Positions 14,423 to 21,584 of a stretch of 37,321 bases of DNA are shown here, one piece after another. Origin of the DNA: Patescibacteria group bacterium (GTDB lineage Bacteria; Patescibacteriota; Minisyncoccia; UBA6257; 02-FULL-45-10c); contig JAGWKK010000003.1 in assembly GCA_028865335.1 (NCBI GenBank), positions 1 through 37,321 of the forward strand, given 5' to 3'. The translations under genes and the position numbers were made by a program. The notes below the pieces were generated by a model. That model was not told where the DNA came from, did no database searches, and saw only the letters and a program-made list of their open reading frames with translations. Position 1 is the first letter of the stretch; the number at the start of each line of letters is the position of its first letter.

Positions 14423-16111
14423 ATGAAAAGATTTCCCAGACTGCTGTGGGCCATACTCGTCTTCGCATTCATCATCCGGGCGTGGAATCTTGCCGCGCCG
14501 GACATGGCCGGCGACGATGCGACGTACGCATTCCGATCGGTCGGCTACGTGGATTTCATCGCAGCCGCCAATCGCCAGTCGACGCCGGTGACCTGGTTCG
14601 ATGAACCGCAATGGTGGCAGTCGCTTTCGTTCCACGACGCGCCGCCGCTCGTCTTCGCGCTGGAACACGCCTCGTTCGCGTTCTTCGGCGACAATGCCGT
14701 CGCCGCGCGCGTACCGTTCGTTCTCGCCGGGACGCTCTCCGTTTTCGCTATCTATCTGCTCGGCGAATTCATCGGCGGAGAATCACTCGGCCTCGCCGCA
14801 GCCGCGATCATGACGTTGCTGAATTATCCGGTATGGCTTTCCCGTATCGGCTACCTGGATGGCATGCTCATCCCCTCCATCCTGTTCTCGCTCTATTTCT
14901 TTTTCAAGGCACAGAAACAGCCGCGCAATTATTGGTACTGGGGGCTTGCCTGCGGCGCGGGACTGCTGACAAAATATACTTTTCTTTTTCTCGGTCCGGT
15001 ATTTCTCGGCGCGCTGCTGATCCGGCGCCGGCAGGCATTCAAATCCCGGGCGTTCCTCCAGGGATGCGCGATTGCGGTCCTGCTGCTCATGCCGGTGATT
15101 CTGTACAACGTCGGAATGTTCCGGGCCCGAGGACATCTTGATGCGGCGCTTTCAACGCTCATCGGCCAACACCCCGCCGACTTCGCCGGACTGGTGCGCA
15201 CCGGCGGATTCAACGCACTGGGCGTCCTCACTCAGTTCATGTCCGGCGGCGCATTCTCGCCGACTGTTCTCCTCTTCGCCGCAGTAGGCGTCGGAATACT
15301 CTACGCCACCCAATCGCTGGAGGTTTTCACAGTACTGATCGGCGGATTTCTGATGGCTCTCGCAGAGCTGTCCGTCATCGGCGGAATCGAATGGTACGGC
15401 GCGATCCTCGTCCCCTTCGTCGTTCTCTTCACCGCGCTTGGTGCCGTAACTCTGTTCCGCTATCTCAAAAATAAAATCGGCAATATCGCGACAATCGCCA
15501 TCATCGTTCTGCTTGCGGGAATGGAATTGACCGCGACCATCCAGAACCAGCTCTTGGCGCATCCGTTGGTCGCCTCCCCGCTTCTTCCGACTGCGTTCTC
15601 CTCACCGCATAACGGCTATGCCGAACTGGAAAATTACATCGGGCGATTCTATGCCGACCACGCCGCTTCGTCGGCCATCATCACCTATCAGGAAGACGGA
15701 AAACAGCTTGCCGATTATCAGAAATCAGCGATCCTGGCGCGTTTCGGCGGAACCGTCACCGGTCCGACCCAGGATCAGCTTGTCCTCTACGATGAGCGCA
15801 TGAATTGGTTTGCATCGTTATGGACCTTCGAGCGCCGGCGGCTGTATGACGCGGAGCCGATCCAGTCATTGTGGCAATTTCTGGAAAAGACGGACGGCGC
15901 GCATGATTTTTCATTCTACCGGAACTTCGGCATGAAAACCGCGACGATCATTCTCACCGCCGAAAATACGCAGGACAATACTCAAGTGGATCATGCCGCA
16001 GACGTCAGCGCATTCGCACAGAAAGTGGAAAGCGTCCTGACGCCGATCGCCGAAATCCGGAACGCGGACGGCCGGGTGGCATTCCGGGTATATACGCTTT
16101 CGCTACAATAA
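14423..16111 (+). CDS. Membrane glycosyltransferase, GT39/ArnT-like (paralogue 1)
   Basis: 562 residues with an N-terminal membrane anchor, an extracytoplasmic loop carrying an acidic DD pair (MAGDDATYAFR), and about ten further hydrophobic segments to residue 400. A soluble C-terminal domain follows. This is the layout of dolichyl/undecaprenyl-phosphate-sugar:protein (PMT, ArnT) transferases, which move a sugar from a lipid carrier to a protein or lipid outside the membrane; the DD pair is the expected catalytic site. Acceptor and sugar cannot be told. A close paralogue lies at 33470-35233 with shared blocks such as QSTPVTWF, EPQWWQSLSFHDAPPLVFA and RGH.DAALSTL. An extended -10 6 nt upstream of the ATG suggests a leaderless start. 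Confidence 0.8.
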   Translation: MKRFPRLLWAILVFAFIIRAWNLAAPDMAGDDATYAFRSVGYVDFIAAANRQSTPVTWFDEPQWWQSLSFHDAPPLVFALEHASFAFFGDNAVAARVPFVLAGTLSVFAIYLLGEFIGGESLGLAAAAIMTLLNYPVWLSRIGYLDGMLIPSILFSLYFFFKAQKQPRNYWYWGLACGAGLLTKYTFLFLGPVFLGALLIRRRQAFKSRAFLQGCAIAVLLLMPVILYNVGMFRARGHLDAALSTLIGQHPADFAGLVRTGGFNALGVLTQFMSGGAFSPTVLLFAAVGVGILYATQSLEVFTVLIGGFLMALAELSVIGGIEWYGAILVPFVVLFTALGAVTLFRYLKNKIGNIATIAIIVLLAGMELTATIQNQLLAHPLVASPLLPTAFSSPHNGYAELENYIGRFYADHAASSAIITYQEDGKQLADYQKSAILARFGGTVTGPTQDQLVLYDERMNWFASLWTFERRRLYDAEPIQSLWQFLEKTDGAHDFSFYRNFGMKTATIILTAENTQDNTQVDHAADVSAFAQKVESVLTPIAEIRNADGRVAFRVYTLSLQ

Positions 16112-16132
16112 AAATCGGGCTCGATTCCCGGC

Positions 16133-16176
16133 ACAGAAATAAAATATTCCGCACATGCGGAATATTTTATTTCTGT
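16133..16176. terminator. Bidirectional terminator between glycosyltransferase 1 and tRNA-Pro
   Basis: Perfect 21-bp arms (16133-16153 and 16156-16176) separated by two bases, AT-rich at the base and GC at the tip. It begins exactly at the tRNA-Pro discriminator base, so it may terminate both convergent units. Confidence 0.7.
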
Positions 16177-16246
16177 CGGGCCGCCGGGAATCGGACCCGG
16201 GCTGCAAGACCCCCAGCCTCGCGTACTACCATTATACTACGGCCCG
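16176..16246 (-). tRNA. tRNA-Pro (anticodon GGG)
   Basis: Folds as a 71-nt cloverleaf. Acceptor CGGGCCG/CGGCCCG, D arm GTAT..GTAC, anticodon stem CGAGG/TCTTG with loop CTGGGGG (anticodon GGG), four-base variable loop, T arm CCGGG/CCCGG with TCCGATT, discriminator A. The C1-G72 pair is the usual bacterial tRNA-Pro identity pair. The 3' CCA is not encoded. Confidence 0.93.
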
Positions 16247-16286
16247 CTTCTCCGCCAGGATACCGCAAATATTTTCTCCGCGCAAA

Positions 16287-16308
16287 CAAAAAACCCCGCG
16301 GTGCGGGG
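16287..16308 (-). terminator. Intrinsic terminator
   Basis: CCCCGC, ACC, GCGGGG then TTTTTTG on the minus strand, directly after the TAA stop of the guanylate-kinase-like gene. Confidence 0.85.
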
Positions 16309-17316
16309 TTACTTCATCAGCGGAAGGACTACGTCGAACATCCGTTGGACGTCGGCCTCCTCGCCGGTCATCGTGACCACCTTATGCGGAACATGGGAAG
16401 GCAGGACGAAACGCTTCGCCTCGGCGATCTTCTTCGCCACCTTCTGGGGATCCATTTCTTTGCGGCGCAATAGATTGCGGGCCAGCACCTCGTCCGAAGC
16501 GGGCTTCAGAACGATGAAGGAAATGTCCAGCTCTTCGCGCGCGGCGTAATACGCCATCGCGCCTTCGGGCGTTAACGCGAACATGCCGTTGAACGACTGA
16601 AGCGTCTCCTTCACCGCATCGAGCGATGAGCCATAGGCAACACCGAGATAATCGCTATATTCGAAAAAGGCCTGATGACGAAGTCCGTGATCGAATTGGG
16701 CGCGGCTCACATGATGATAGTAATCTGCGTCTCCCGGATCGCGCATCGGGCGCGTGGTGACATTTCGAATAGGGCGTATCAAAGCGCCGCAATACGACCA
16801 GAGCCTATTCATGCAATAGTTCTTTCCCACCGCGCTCGGACCGACGAAAACAATCAATCGGTGATAGCGCGAGCGGACATCCGCAAACACATCGCCGTAC
16901 TCGGGCAGTAGGCTCAAGCGCGCATATTCAGGATCCCACCTCTCAAAAAAGGCTTTTCCGGAATCATCGTAGCGGAAGATCCGGATGCGGGGATATTTCT
17001 CCCATGTCACCCGATCTCTCACCTCTCCCATGACGCCCTCGGAAATGCCAAGAACTCCGGTACCGCCGGGACACTTCGTTTGAACCCCGAGCCCGAGTTC
17101 CAAGATCACCTCTCTGCCGACATAGCCGTCTTCGATATTCGTCTCCCTGAATTTCCCGTCAGGGCCGCGCTCAAACGCAAACGGATTGATCGGTTCATAA
17201 CCCTTCGATCGTATGAAGTCCTCATAGACGTCGCCAAAACGCTTCATGACGTGAGGATGCGCAACGTACAGGACGCGCGAACCGCCAGTCCGTGGACCGA
17301 GCCAGGAAGGAACCAT
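16309..17316 (-). CDS. Two-domain protein: Rossmann-like N-half and guanylate-kinase-like C-half
   Basis: 335 residues. Residues about 150-330 match guanylate kinase: P-loop FVGPSAVGKN, then TTRPMRDPGDADYYHHVSRA, FFEYSDYLGVAYGSSLDAV, a typical lid region and an ARNLLRR arginine pair. The P-loop ends in Lys-Asn where Ser or Thr normally binds magnesium, so activity is uncertain. The N-half (RVLYVAHPHVMKRFGDVYEDFI, GYEPINPFAF, GREVILELG) recalls nucleoside 2-deoxyribosyltransferase-like Rossmann proteins that cut or handle nucleotides, but the match is weak. A role in nucleotide metabolism or signalling is an inference. The start at 17316 has GGAG 6 nt upstream. Confidence 0.65.
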   Translation of the reverse strand: MVPSWLGPRTGGSRVLYVAHPHVMKRFGDVYEDFIRSKGYEPINPFAFERGPDGKFRETNIEDGYVGREVILELGLGVQTKCPGGTGVLGISEGVMGEVRDRVTWEKYPRIRIFRYDDSGKAFFERWDPEYARLSLLPEYGDVFADVRSRYHRLIVFVGPSAVGKNYCMNRLWSYCGALIRPIRNVTTRPMRDPGDADYYHHVSRAQFDHGLRHQAFFEYSDYLGVAYGSSLDAVKETLQSFNGMFALTPEGAMAYYAAREELDISFIVLKPASDEVLARNLLRRKEMDPQKVAKKIAEAKRFVLPSHVPHKVVTMTGEEADVQRMFDVVLPLMK

Positions 17317-17397
17317 TCTTTGCTCCGCTGTAAGAGAACTATCTCTAACTTAAAGCACCGCGACTCATTTTGCAAGAAAAAACTGTTCTTCGCCAAA

Positions 17398-17417
17398 CCT
17401 GCCTGCCGGCAGGCAGG
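17398..17417. repeat. 20-bp perfect palindrome
   Basis: CCTGCCTGCCGGCAGGCAGG, intergenic. A second copy with one difference lies in the 3' end of mnmA (22009-22028). Confidence 0.85.
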
Positions 17418-17473
17418 GCTTCGAAAAGTTATTCTCGTACATTGATCTCGTAAATAAAATCGTACACGAGAAT

Positions 17474-17503
17474 AAAAACGGCCCCCTCAAACGCGAGGGG
17501 GCC
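17474..17503 (-). terminator. Strong intrinsic terminator
   Basis: GGCCCCCTC and GAGGGGGCC arms then TTTTTA on the minus strand, after the gene at 17510-17758. Next to it, ATTCTCGTAC and GTACACGAGAAT (about 17431-17472) form a second weak inverted repeat. Confidence 0.85.
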
Positions 17504-17509
17504 AGGGAC

Positions 17510-17758
17510 CTACCAGCACCGACGGGCCAGGAATTGCTCCATGGGCACCGTTGCGAGGTCGTAGTGCTTTGTCGTATGCAGATTGACGAACTTCTTCGGC
17601 ACGACAACGACAGTCGTCCGCGGCGCGACCAGAGAGATCGGCTGCTTCATCCGGTCCGCGAGATCGCGCTTGGCGCTCATCGGATCCGGAAAGTCCATCA
17701 CTGCGTGAAAGACCTTCCCTCCTTCCGGCTCAACGAATCTGAGGTAGTAGCTGGGCAT
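17510..17758 (-). CDS. Small hypothetical protein
   Basis: 82 residues, not recognised. It starts MPSYYLRFVEPEGGKVFHAVMDF and contains a VVVVPKKFVNL strand, so a small alpha/beta fold is likely. It has no signal peptide or metal motif, and ends RRCW. GGAG lies 6 nt before the ATG at 17758, which fixes the start over the longer frame. It has its own strong terminator, like the other island-type small genes. Confidence 0.6.
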   Translation of the reverse strand: MPSYYLRFVEPEGGKVFHAVMDFPDPMSAKRDLADRMKQPISLVAPRTTVVVVPKKFVNLHTTKHYDLATVPMEQFLARRCW

Positions 17759-17860
17759 TGCTTGCTCCGTGGTGGGATGCGGGGTGACCTTCGGTTCTGA
17801 AGAACTACAGATAACATAATACACTATTCGTAATCATCTGTCAATATGATCTGGGCAAAG

Positions 17861-18048
17861 AAAAATCCCGCTCAACCGTTTCCTGAGAAATCAGGCGGGT
17901 CAGCTCATCATGGCGCCACGGCGCTATGAAATTCGCCATCCCTAATAAAACGATTTGTAGGAAAATGAGCGGGATCTCTATGATCCCCCACATAAATTGA
18001 ACCCTTCTTACACTTCTGTTTTTTACCGTTCAACTTATGTGGGGGATC
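17861..18048 (-). ncRNA. Probable structured non-coding RNA (ncRNA-2)
   Basis: On the minus strand an extended -10 (TGCTATACT, 18055-18063) predicts a start at about 18048. That is exactly where a hairpin with 21-bp arms begins (18028-18048 with 17982-18002, one mismatch, 25-base loop). A second domain follows, closed by ATCCCGCTCA/TGAGCGGGAT (17966-17975 with 17865-17874) and extended by TTTCC/GGAAA. It encloses CCTGA-GAAA-TCAGG and ATGGCG/CGCCAT stems and ends in TTTTT (17861-17865). Total about 188 nt. A 31-codon frame inside has no usable Shine-Dalgarno. Unlike any RNA family I can name. The 103 bases between it and the gene at 17510-17758 show nothing further. Confidence 0.5.
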
Positions 18049-18054
18049 ACTTTC

Positions 18055-18063
18055 AGTATAGCA
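18055..18063 (-). promoter_or_regulatory. Extended -10 promoter of ncRNA-2
   Basis: TGCTATACT on the minus strand. The -35 at 17 bases (GTGCTG) is poor. Confidence 0.5.
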
Positions 18064-18100
18064 TATCCACTTTTCCGCAGCACGATGATGGTCGAATAAA

Positions 18101-18130
18101 TTGACAACCACTCCTTCAAAACGCTACACT
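18101..18130 (+). promoter_or_regulatory. Sigma-70 promoter of the HIT-like gene
   Basis: TTGACA (18101-18106), 18-base spacer, TACACT (18125-18130). Divergent from the ncRNA-2 promoter. Confidence 0.7.
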
Positions 18131-18158
18131 CTGAGCAGAACTTCATACCGGAGCAATA

Positions 18159-18572
18159 ATGAAAAAGAAGGACGAGGAAAAGAGCAAGAAAGATCCGCGA
18201 GTCGACTGCGAAATGTGCGCATGGATGTACAGCGATGAGGAATCTTCGCCGAAGCCGATTCTGGGATCGAAGAGGGTCCTCGCATTTCCGGGTAGCATGC
18301 ACGGAGGCCGGATGGAAAGTATCCTCCTGGTTCCCAAAAAGCATTTCGAGTCGGCGGAGAAGCTCTCCGGCTCGCCTGAATACGTGCAGGAAATCCACGT
18401 TCTGCGCCTGCGCCTGGCAAGACTTCCCGGCCTGCAGCGGAAAGTCCGCGTGGCACACCTGGTCTGGAACAATCCTTGTCGCTATCCCCGATCCGCACCC
18501 ATGCTGAAGAACCATGCCCACGCCGAACTCATCCTTGAGCGAAAGAGTTCCTATTCCTCCAACCGCAGATAG
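18159..18572 (+). CDS. Degenerate HIT-superfamily protein
   Basis: 137 residues. The order of features fits the histidine-triad nucleotide-binding fold: CEMC near the N-terminus (C17, C20), a VLAF strand, ILLVPKKHFESAEKLS matching the VIPKKHxxSLxDLS block, and a C-terminal NHAHAELIL in place of HxHxHxx. The first two histidines (119, 121) are present; the third position is Glu123. The central histidine is the nucleophile in HIT hydrolases, so catalysis is possible but altered. The very basic N-terminus is unusual. GGAG lies 6 nt before the ATG. It could also be an unrelated fold with a chance resemblance. Confidence 0.5.
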   Translation: MKKKDEEKSKKDPRVDCEMCAWMYSDEESSPKPILGSKRVLAFPGSMHGGRMESILLVPKKHFESAEKLSGSPEYVQEIHVLRLRLARLPGLQRKVRVAHLVWNNPCRYPRSAPMLKNHAHAELILERKSSYSSNRR

Positions 18573-18579
18573 ACGCAAA

Positions 18580-18603
18580 AGCTCCGACACGATCGGAGCT
18601 TTA
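18580..18603. terminator. Bidirectional terminator
   Basis: AGCTCCG and CGGAGCT arms between the converging HIT-like and exonuclease genes. T runs are short on both sides. Confidence 0.6.
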
Positions 18604-19212
18604 TGATTTTACCGGAAGGCCGTACAGCTTTTTATATACCTCGTATGCCAGTTTGGCGCCGTTCACCGCCCGGTGCGGATGCTCTTCGCCATGCAGTCCA
18701 AGAAACTCGGCGACCCGGCTCAGGCCGATTTTTTCCAGCGAGTATCCTTTCGCTTCAGCGATCGCCTTGGCGATGCTGAGCAGATCCAACCGGTGATAAT
18801 CAAGCAGCGACTGGATGCCGGTCATCGCGTACGCCGCATCCAGAAACGCGCCGTCAAAAGTCACGTTATGCGCGATAAGCACCGCGCCCGCCGCCTTGTG
18901 ATTGAACAGCGTCAACGCGTCGTACAAACTCTTCGCATCACGCCATTCTTTCTCGTCATAGCCGTTCACTGCAAGCGCTTTCGGATCCGCCAGAGCCATG
19001 CGGTCGGGACGAACCTTGATGTCCAGCGTATCCAGGATGTCCAGCGTATGCGGATCTGCGAGTACCAGGCCGATTTCACAGATCTCATGCCACGGCTGAA
19101 ACGTACCGCTCGCGTAGTGCGTCGGCTGCAGGCCGGTCATTTCCAGGTCGGTAAATGCAAGCGGCCGATCCAGAAATTTCATCGGCTCGCCGGAAGGAAT
19201 CTGCGTATCCAT
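18601..19212 (-). CDS. DEDDh-type 3'-5' exonuclease-like protein, third motif altered
   Basis: 203 residues of the DnaQ/RNase T superfamily. Exo I is FTDLEMTGL (D22, E24), Exo II is AHNVTFDGAFLD (D120), Exo III begins HRAVNG (H180). The last catalytic aspartate, expected five residues after H180, is Gly185, next to Asn184. The enzyme may be inactive or use other residues. Proofreading, oligoribonuclease or RNase-like roles are all possible for the family. It starts five bases after the ndk stop, so it is probably co-transcribed with ndk. An inner ATG (codon 11) just before the first conserved strand is an alternative start. Confidence 0.8.
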   Translation of the reverse strand: MDTQIPSGEPMKFLDRPLAFTDLEMTGLQPTHYASGTFQPWHEICEIGLVLADPHTLDILDTLDIKVRPDRMALADPKALAVNGYDEKEWRDAKSLYDALTLFNHKAAGAVLIAHNVTFDGAFLDAAYAMTGIQSLLDYHRLDLLSIAKAIAEAKGYSLEKIGLSRVAEFLGLHGEEHPHRAVNGAKLAYEVYKKLYGLPVKS

Positions 19213-19217
19213 GGTAT

Positions 19218-19739
19218 CTATTCCAGGATGCTGTCCAGGTTTACGTCGTAGAGAATCTGCTCGCGGACGCTCTTGTAGTCCACCAGTTCCTTCTTATCGA
19301 ACCAGATCTTCGTTTCCGCTTCGGCGTCTTCGATGCTGGAAGAGGCGTGCACGAGATTGCGGACCGCGCGGCCGTCCTTGTCGGCCAGGTCGTAGGAATC
19401 CAGCGTGAAATCACCGCGGATCGTCCCCGGTGCGGACTGCAACGGCTCGGTCGAGCCGACCAGCTTGCGCACCACCGGAATCGCCTTGTTCCCCTCCAGC
19501 ACCATCGCCACCACCGGACTCGCCGAAAGGAAAGCGACCAGATGCTGCAGAATTTTTTCCGGCAGATTCGGGTTGGTCTTGTAATGCGTATACGCCTGGT
19601 CCTTCGTCGGAAGCACGAGCTTCATCGCGACGATCTTCAATCCCGCGTTCTCAAACCGGCTGATGATCTCCCCCGCCAGATTCCGCTGCACCGCGTCCGG
19701 CTTCAATAATACTAATGTCCGTTCTTTGGTATTTGCCAT
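19218..19739 (-). CDS. ndk: Nucleoside diphosphate kinase
   Basis: Transfers the terminal phosphate of ATP to other nucleoside diphosphates. 173 residues, against about 140 in most bacteria. ERTLVLLKPDAVQRNLAGEI is the canonical start, and the catalytic histidine is in NLVHASSS (H131). Extra residues lie around YKTNPNLPEKIL and in GDFTLDSYDLADKDGRAV, an extended form seen in some archaea and candidate-phyla bacteria. The adjacent exonuclease-like gene follows directly. Upstream is a stretch of repeated GCTAT-like units (19741-19775) that also supplies TATA-like boxes. Confidence 0.93.
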   Translation of the reverse strand: MANTKERTLVLLKPDAVQRNLAGEIISRFENAGLKIVAMKLVLPTKDQAYTHYKTNPNLPEKILQHLVAFLSASPVVAMVLEGNKAIPVVRKLVGSTEPLQSAPGTIRGDFTLDSYDLADKDGRAVRNLVHASSSIEDAEAETKIWFDKKELVDYKSVREQILYDVNLDSILE

Positions 19740-19740
19740 A

Positions 19741-19790
19741 TGGATAGCGTATAGCTAATAGCAGATAGCTTATAGTGAATAATAATGTGT
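19741..19790. repeat. Degenerate GCTAT microsatellite
   Basis: Several imperfect units of AGCTAT/GATAGC in a row, also seen at 8189-8222 after alaS. Low-complexity intergenic sequence, overlapping where the ndk promoter should be. Confidence 0.5.
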
Positions 19791-19821
19791 ATTGAGTTAT
19801 TTATACTACACAATCTCAAAT

Positions 19822-19849
19822 AAAAAAAGCCCCCGACCCCGCCGGGGTA
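19822..19849 (-). terminator. Intrinsic terminator of aspS
   Basis: CCCCG...CGGGG stem followed by GGCTTTTTTT on the minus strand. Confidence 0.7.
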
Positions 19850-19854
19850 TTTCT

Positions 19855-21249
19855 TTATTTCTTCTTTTTGAATTCAATGCCCAGTTCTTTCAGCTGATCC
19901 GCGCTCACATCGCTCGGCGCCTCCATCATAAGGTCGCGGCCGTCGCCGGTTTTCGGAAACGCCATGACTTCGCGGATGTTCGGCTCGTTCTGCAGAATCA
20001 TGATCAGCCGATCCACGCCCGGCGCGATGCCGCCATGCGGCGGAGCGCCGCTGCCCAGCGCCTCCAGCATGTGTCCGAAGTTCCGGTAGATGCGTTCTTC
20101 CGCAAAGCCCATGATCTCGAACACCCGCTTCAGCGCCTCCGGCTGATGGTTACGGATGCTGCCGCCGCCAACTTCAAAACCGTTCAGCACGATATCGTAC
20201 TGCGTCGTCAGAATCTCGCCGATATTCTTCTTCTCCATCAGCCACTCGCGATGCTCCGGTTTCGGCGACGAGAAAGGATTGTGCGTGAAGGTCCATCCGG
20301 CGTTGTCCGTCTTTTCAAAAAACGGAAAATCAACCACCCAGCAGAATGCGAGCAGGTCCGGATCGTCTTTGTTTTCGCGGATGTCCGGCCGGTCATTGCC
20401 GTATTTCTCCATCGCATCCTTGTAGGTGATGCGCGGAAACGGGATCTGCTGGATCTTCTTGTGCGGATAGAGCGTCTTCACCATATCGATCAGCATCTCC
20501 TCCACGACGCCCATGACATCATTCTCGTCCACGAAACTCATTTCCATATCGAGCTGGGTGAATTCCGGCTGACGGTCGCCGCGTGTATCTTCATCGCGGA
20601 AACAGCGTGCCACCTGGAAATACCGCTCCATGCCCGCGGCCATCAGCAGCTGCTTGTACTGCTGCGGCGACTGCGGGAGCGCGTAGAACTTGCCCGGATA
20701 CAAACGGGACGGTACGAGATAGTCGCGGGCGCCTTCCGGCGTGGACTTGCTCAGCACCGGCGTCTCCACTTCGATGAATTCCTTGCCGCGCAGGAAATCA
20801 CGCATATGCGCGATGACCTTGTCACGGTTGCGGATATTGTTCTGCATCCGTTCGCGGCGCAGATCGACATAGCGGTACTTCATGCGGATCTCCTCGCCCA
20901 CTTCCTTGCCGTCGGTGCTGAGATCGAACGGGGGCGTCGTCGCTTCATTCAGAATCTCCAGCCCTTCAGCGAGCACTTCAAAAGCGCCGGTCGCGAGGTT
21001 CGGGTTCACCAGCTTTTCCGGACGCGCGTTCACCTGGCCGGTGATTTTCACCACCCATTCGGAGCGCAGTTTGCTCGCCTTTTCGTAGAGTTCTTTGTCC
21101 TTGCCGATAAAGACGACCTGGCAGATGCCGCTCCGGTCGCGGAGGTCGATGAAAATAAGCTTGCCGTGATCGCGGCGGACCGCAACCCAGCCGAACAGCT
21201 CGACTTTCTCGCCTGACTTCTTGGTGATGTCTGCAATAAGCGTCCTCAT
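19855..21249 (-). CDS. aspS: Aspartyl-tRNA synthetase without GAD domain
   Basis: Charges tRNA-Asp (or Asp/Asn in non-discriminating forms). 464 residues against about 590 in typical bacteria. An N-terminal OB-fold (VELFGWVAVRRDHGKLIFIDLRDRSG) binds the anticodon. The class II core follows: FIEVETPVL, SRLYPGKFYALPQSPQQYKQ, FQVARCFRDEDTRGDRQPEFTQLD (motif 2) and GIAPGVDRL (motif 3). Between YGNDRPDIR and LLAFCWVVDFP only about ten residues remain where the GAD insertion usually sits. With no asnS visible, the specificity cannot be decided here. AGGGA lies about 10 nt before the ATG; a TATATT box is 15 nt upstream. Confidence 0.95.
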   Translation of the reverse strand: MRTLIADITKKSGEKVELFGWVAVRRDHGKLIFIDLRDRSGICQVVFIGKDKELYEKASKLRSEWVVKITGQVNARPEKLVNPNLATGAFEVLAEGLEILNEATTPPFDLSTDGKEVGEEIRMKYRYVDLRRERMQNNIRNRDKVIAHMRDFLRGKEFIEVETPVLSKSTPEGARDYLVPSRLYPGKFYALPQSPQQYKQLLMAAGMERYFQVARCFRDEDTRGDRQPEFTQLDMEMSFVDENDVMGVVEEMLIDMVKTLYPHKKIQQIPFPRITYKDAMEKYGNDRPDIRENKDDPDLLAFCWVVDFPFFEKTDNAGWTFTHNPFSSPKPEHREWLMEKKNIGEILTTQYDIVLNGFEVGGGSIRNHQPEALKRVFEIMGFAEERIYRNFGHMLEALGSGAPPHGGIAPGVDRLIMILQNEPNIREVMAFPKTGDGRDLMMEAPSDVSADQLKELGIEFKKKK

Positions 21250-21285
21250 AAAATTACTTCCCTAATATACACTGTTTTCAGGAAA

Positions 21286-21316
21286 AGAAAAAGCTCCCGT
21301 TTCGAGAGCTGAAAAA
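21286..21316 (-). terminator. Intrinsic terminator
   Basis: AGCTCTC, GAAAC and GGGAGCT then TTTTTC on the minus strand, after the 51-residue membrane protein gene. Confidence 0.75.
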
Positions 21317-21319
21317 TCC

Positions 21320-21475
21320 TTACTTTTTGGAAGTGATGACGACGCCGAGAGTCGCAATCAAAGCCATAACCGCAACGCAGCAAACCGCATTGCCATCGCC
21401 GCCAGGATTCGCATACGCAGTCAGCGCCACCGCGCCCCAGATCGCCACTACCGCAATTCCTGATCCGATCGTCAT
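21320..21475 (-). CDS. Tiny two-helix membrane protein
   Basis: 51 residues, too short to be named. Two hydrophobic helices (about residues 4-22 and 30-47) are joined by a turn NPGGDGN; a CC pair lies in the second helix. It ends SKK, probably cytoplasmic. The real gene is the last third of a longer frame: the start at 21475 has a strong GGAGG five bases upstream. It has its own terminator and stands between aspS and another small gene. The role is unknown; a small stress or toxin-like membrane peptide is conceivable but unsupported. Confidence 0.65.
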   Translation of the reverse strand: MTIGSGIAVVAIWGAVALTAYANPGGDGNAVCCVAVMALIATLGVVITSKK

Positions 21476-21542
21476 TGTCGCCTCCGATTCGCCATGTCTT
21501 TGAACCTCTCTCAGGTTAAACAAACAAATACTGTTAGTCAAG

Positions 21543-21574
21543 AAAAAAGCCCCTGCCGGTTTCCCGGCAGGGGC
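21543..21574 (-). terminator. Strong intrinsic terminator
   Basis: GCCCCTGCCGG and CCGGCAGGGGC arms (11 bp) with a GAAA tetraloop, then TTTTTT on the minus strand. Confidence 0.92.
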
Positions 21575-21584
21575 ATGATGAAGG

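Noticed and set aside
17910-17939. A 31-codon minus-strand frame starting near 17939 inside ncRNA-2
   Set aside because: AGGG directly touches the ATG, too close to act as a Shine-Dalgarno, and the frame crosses the terminator arm.
17908-18111. A 67-codon minus-strand frame across the ncRNA-2 promoter and hairpin
   Set aside because: It runs through both hairpin arms and the promoter, has no Shine-Dalgarno, and has atypical composition; structure explains the sequence better.
19792-21216. A 474-codon plus-strand frame opposite aspS
   Set aside because: Shadow of aspS; rich in Arg/His with no domain.
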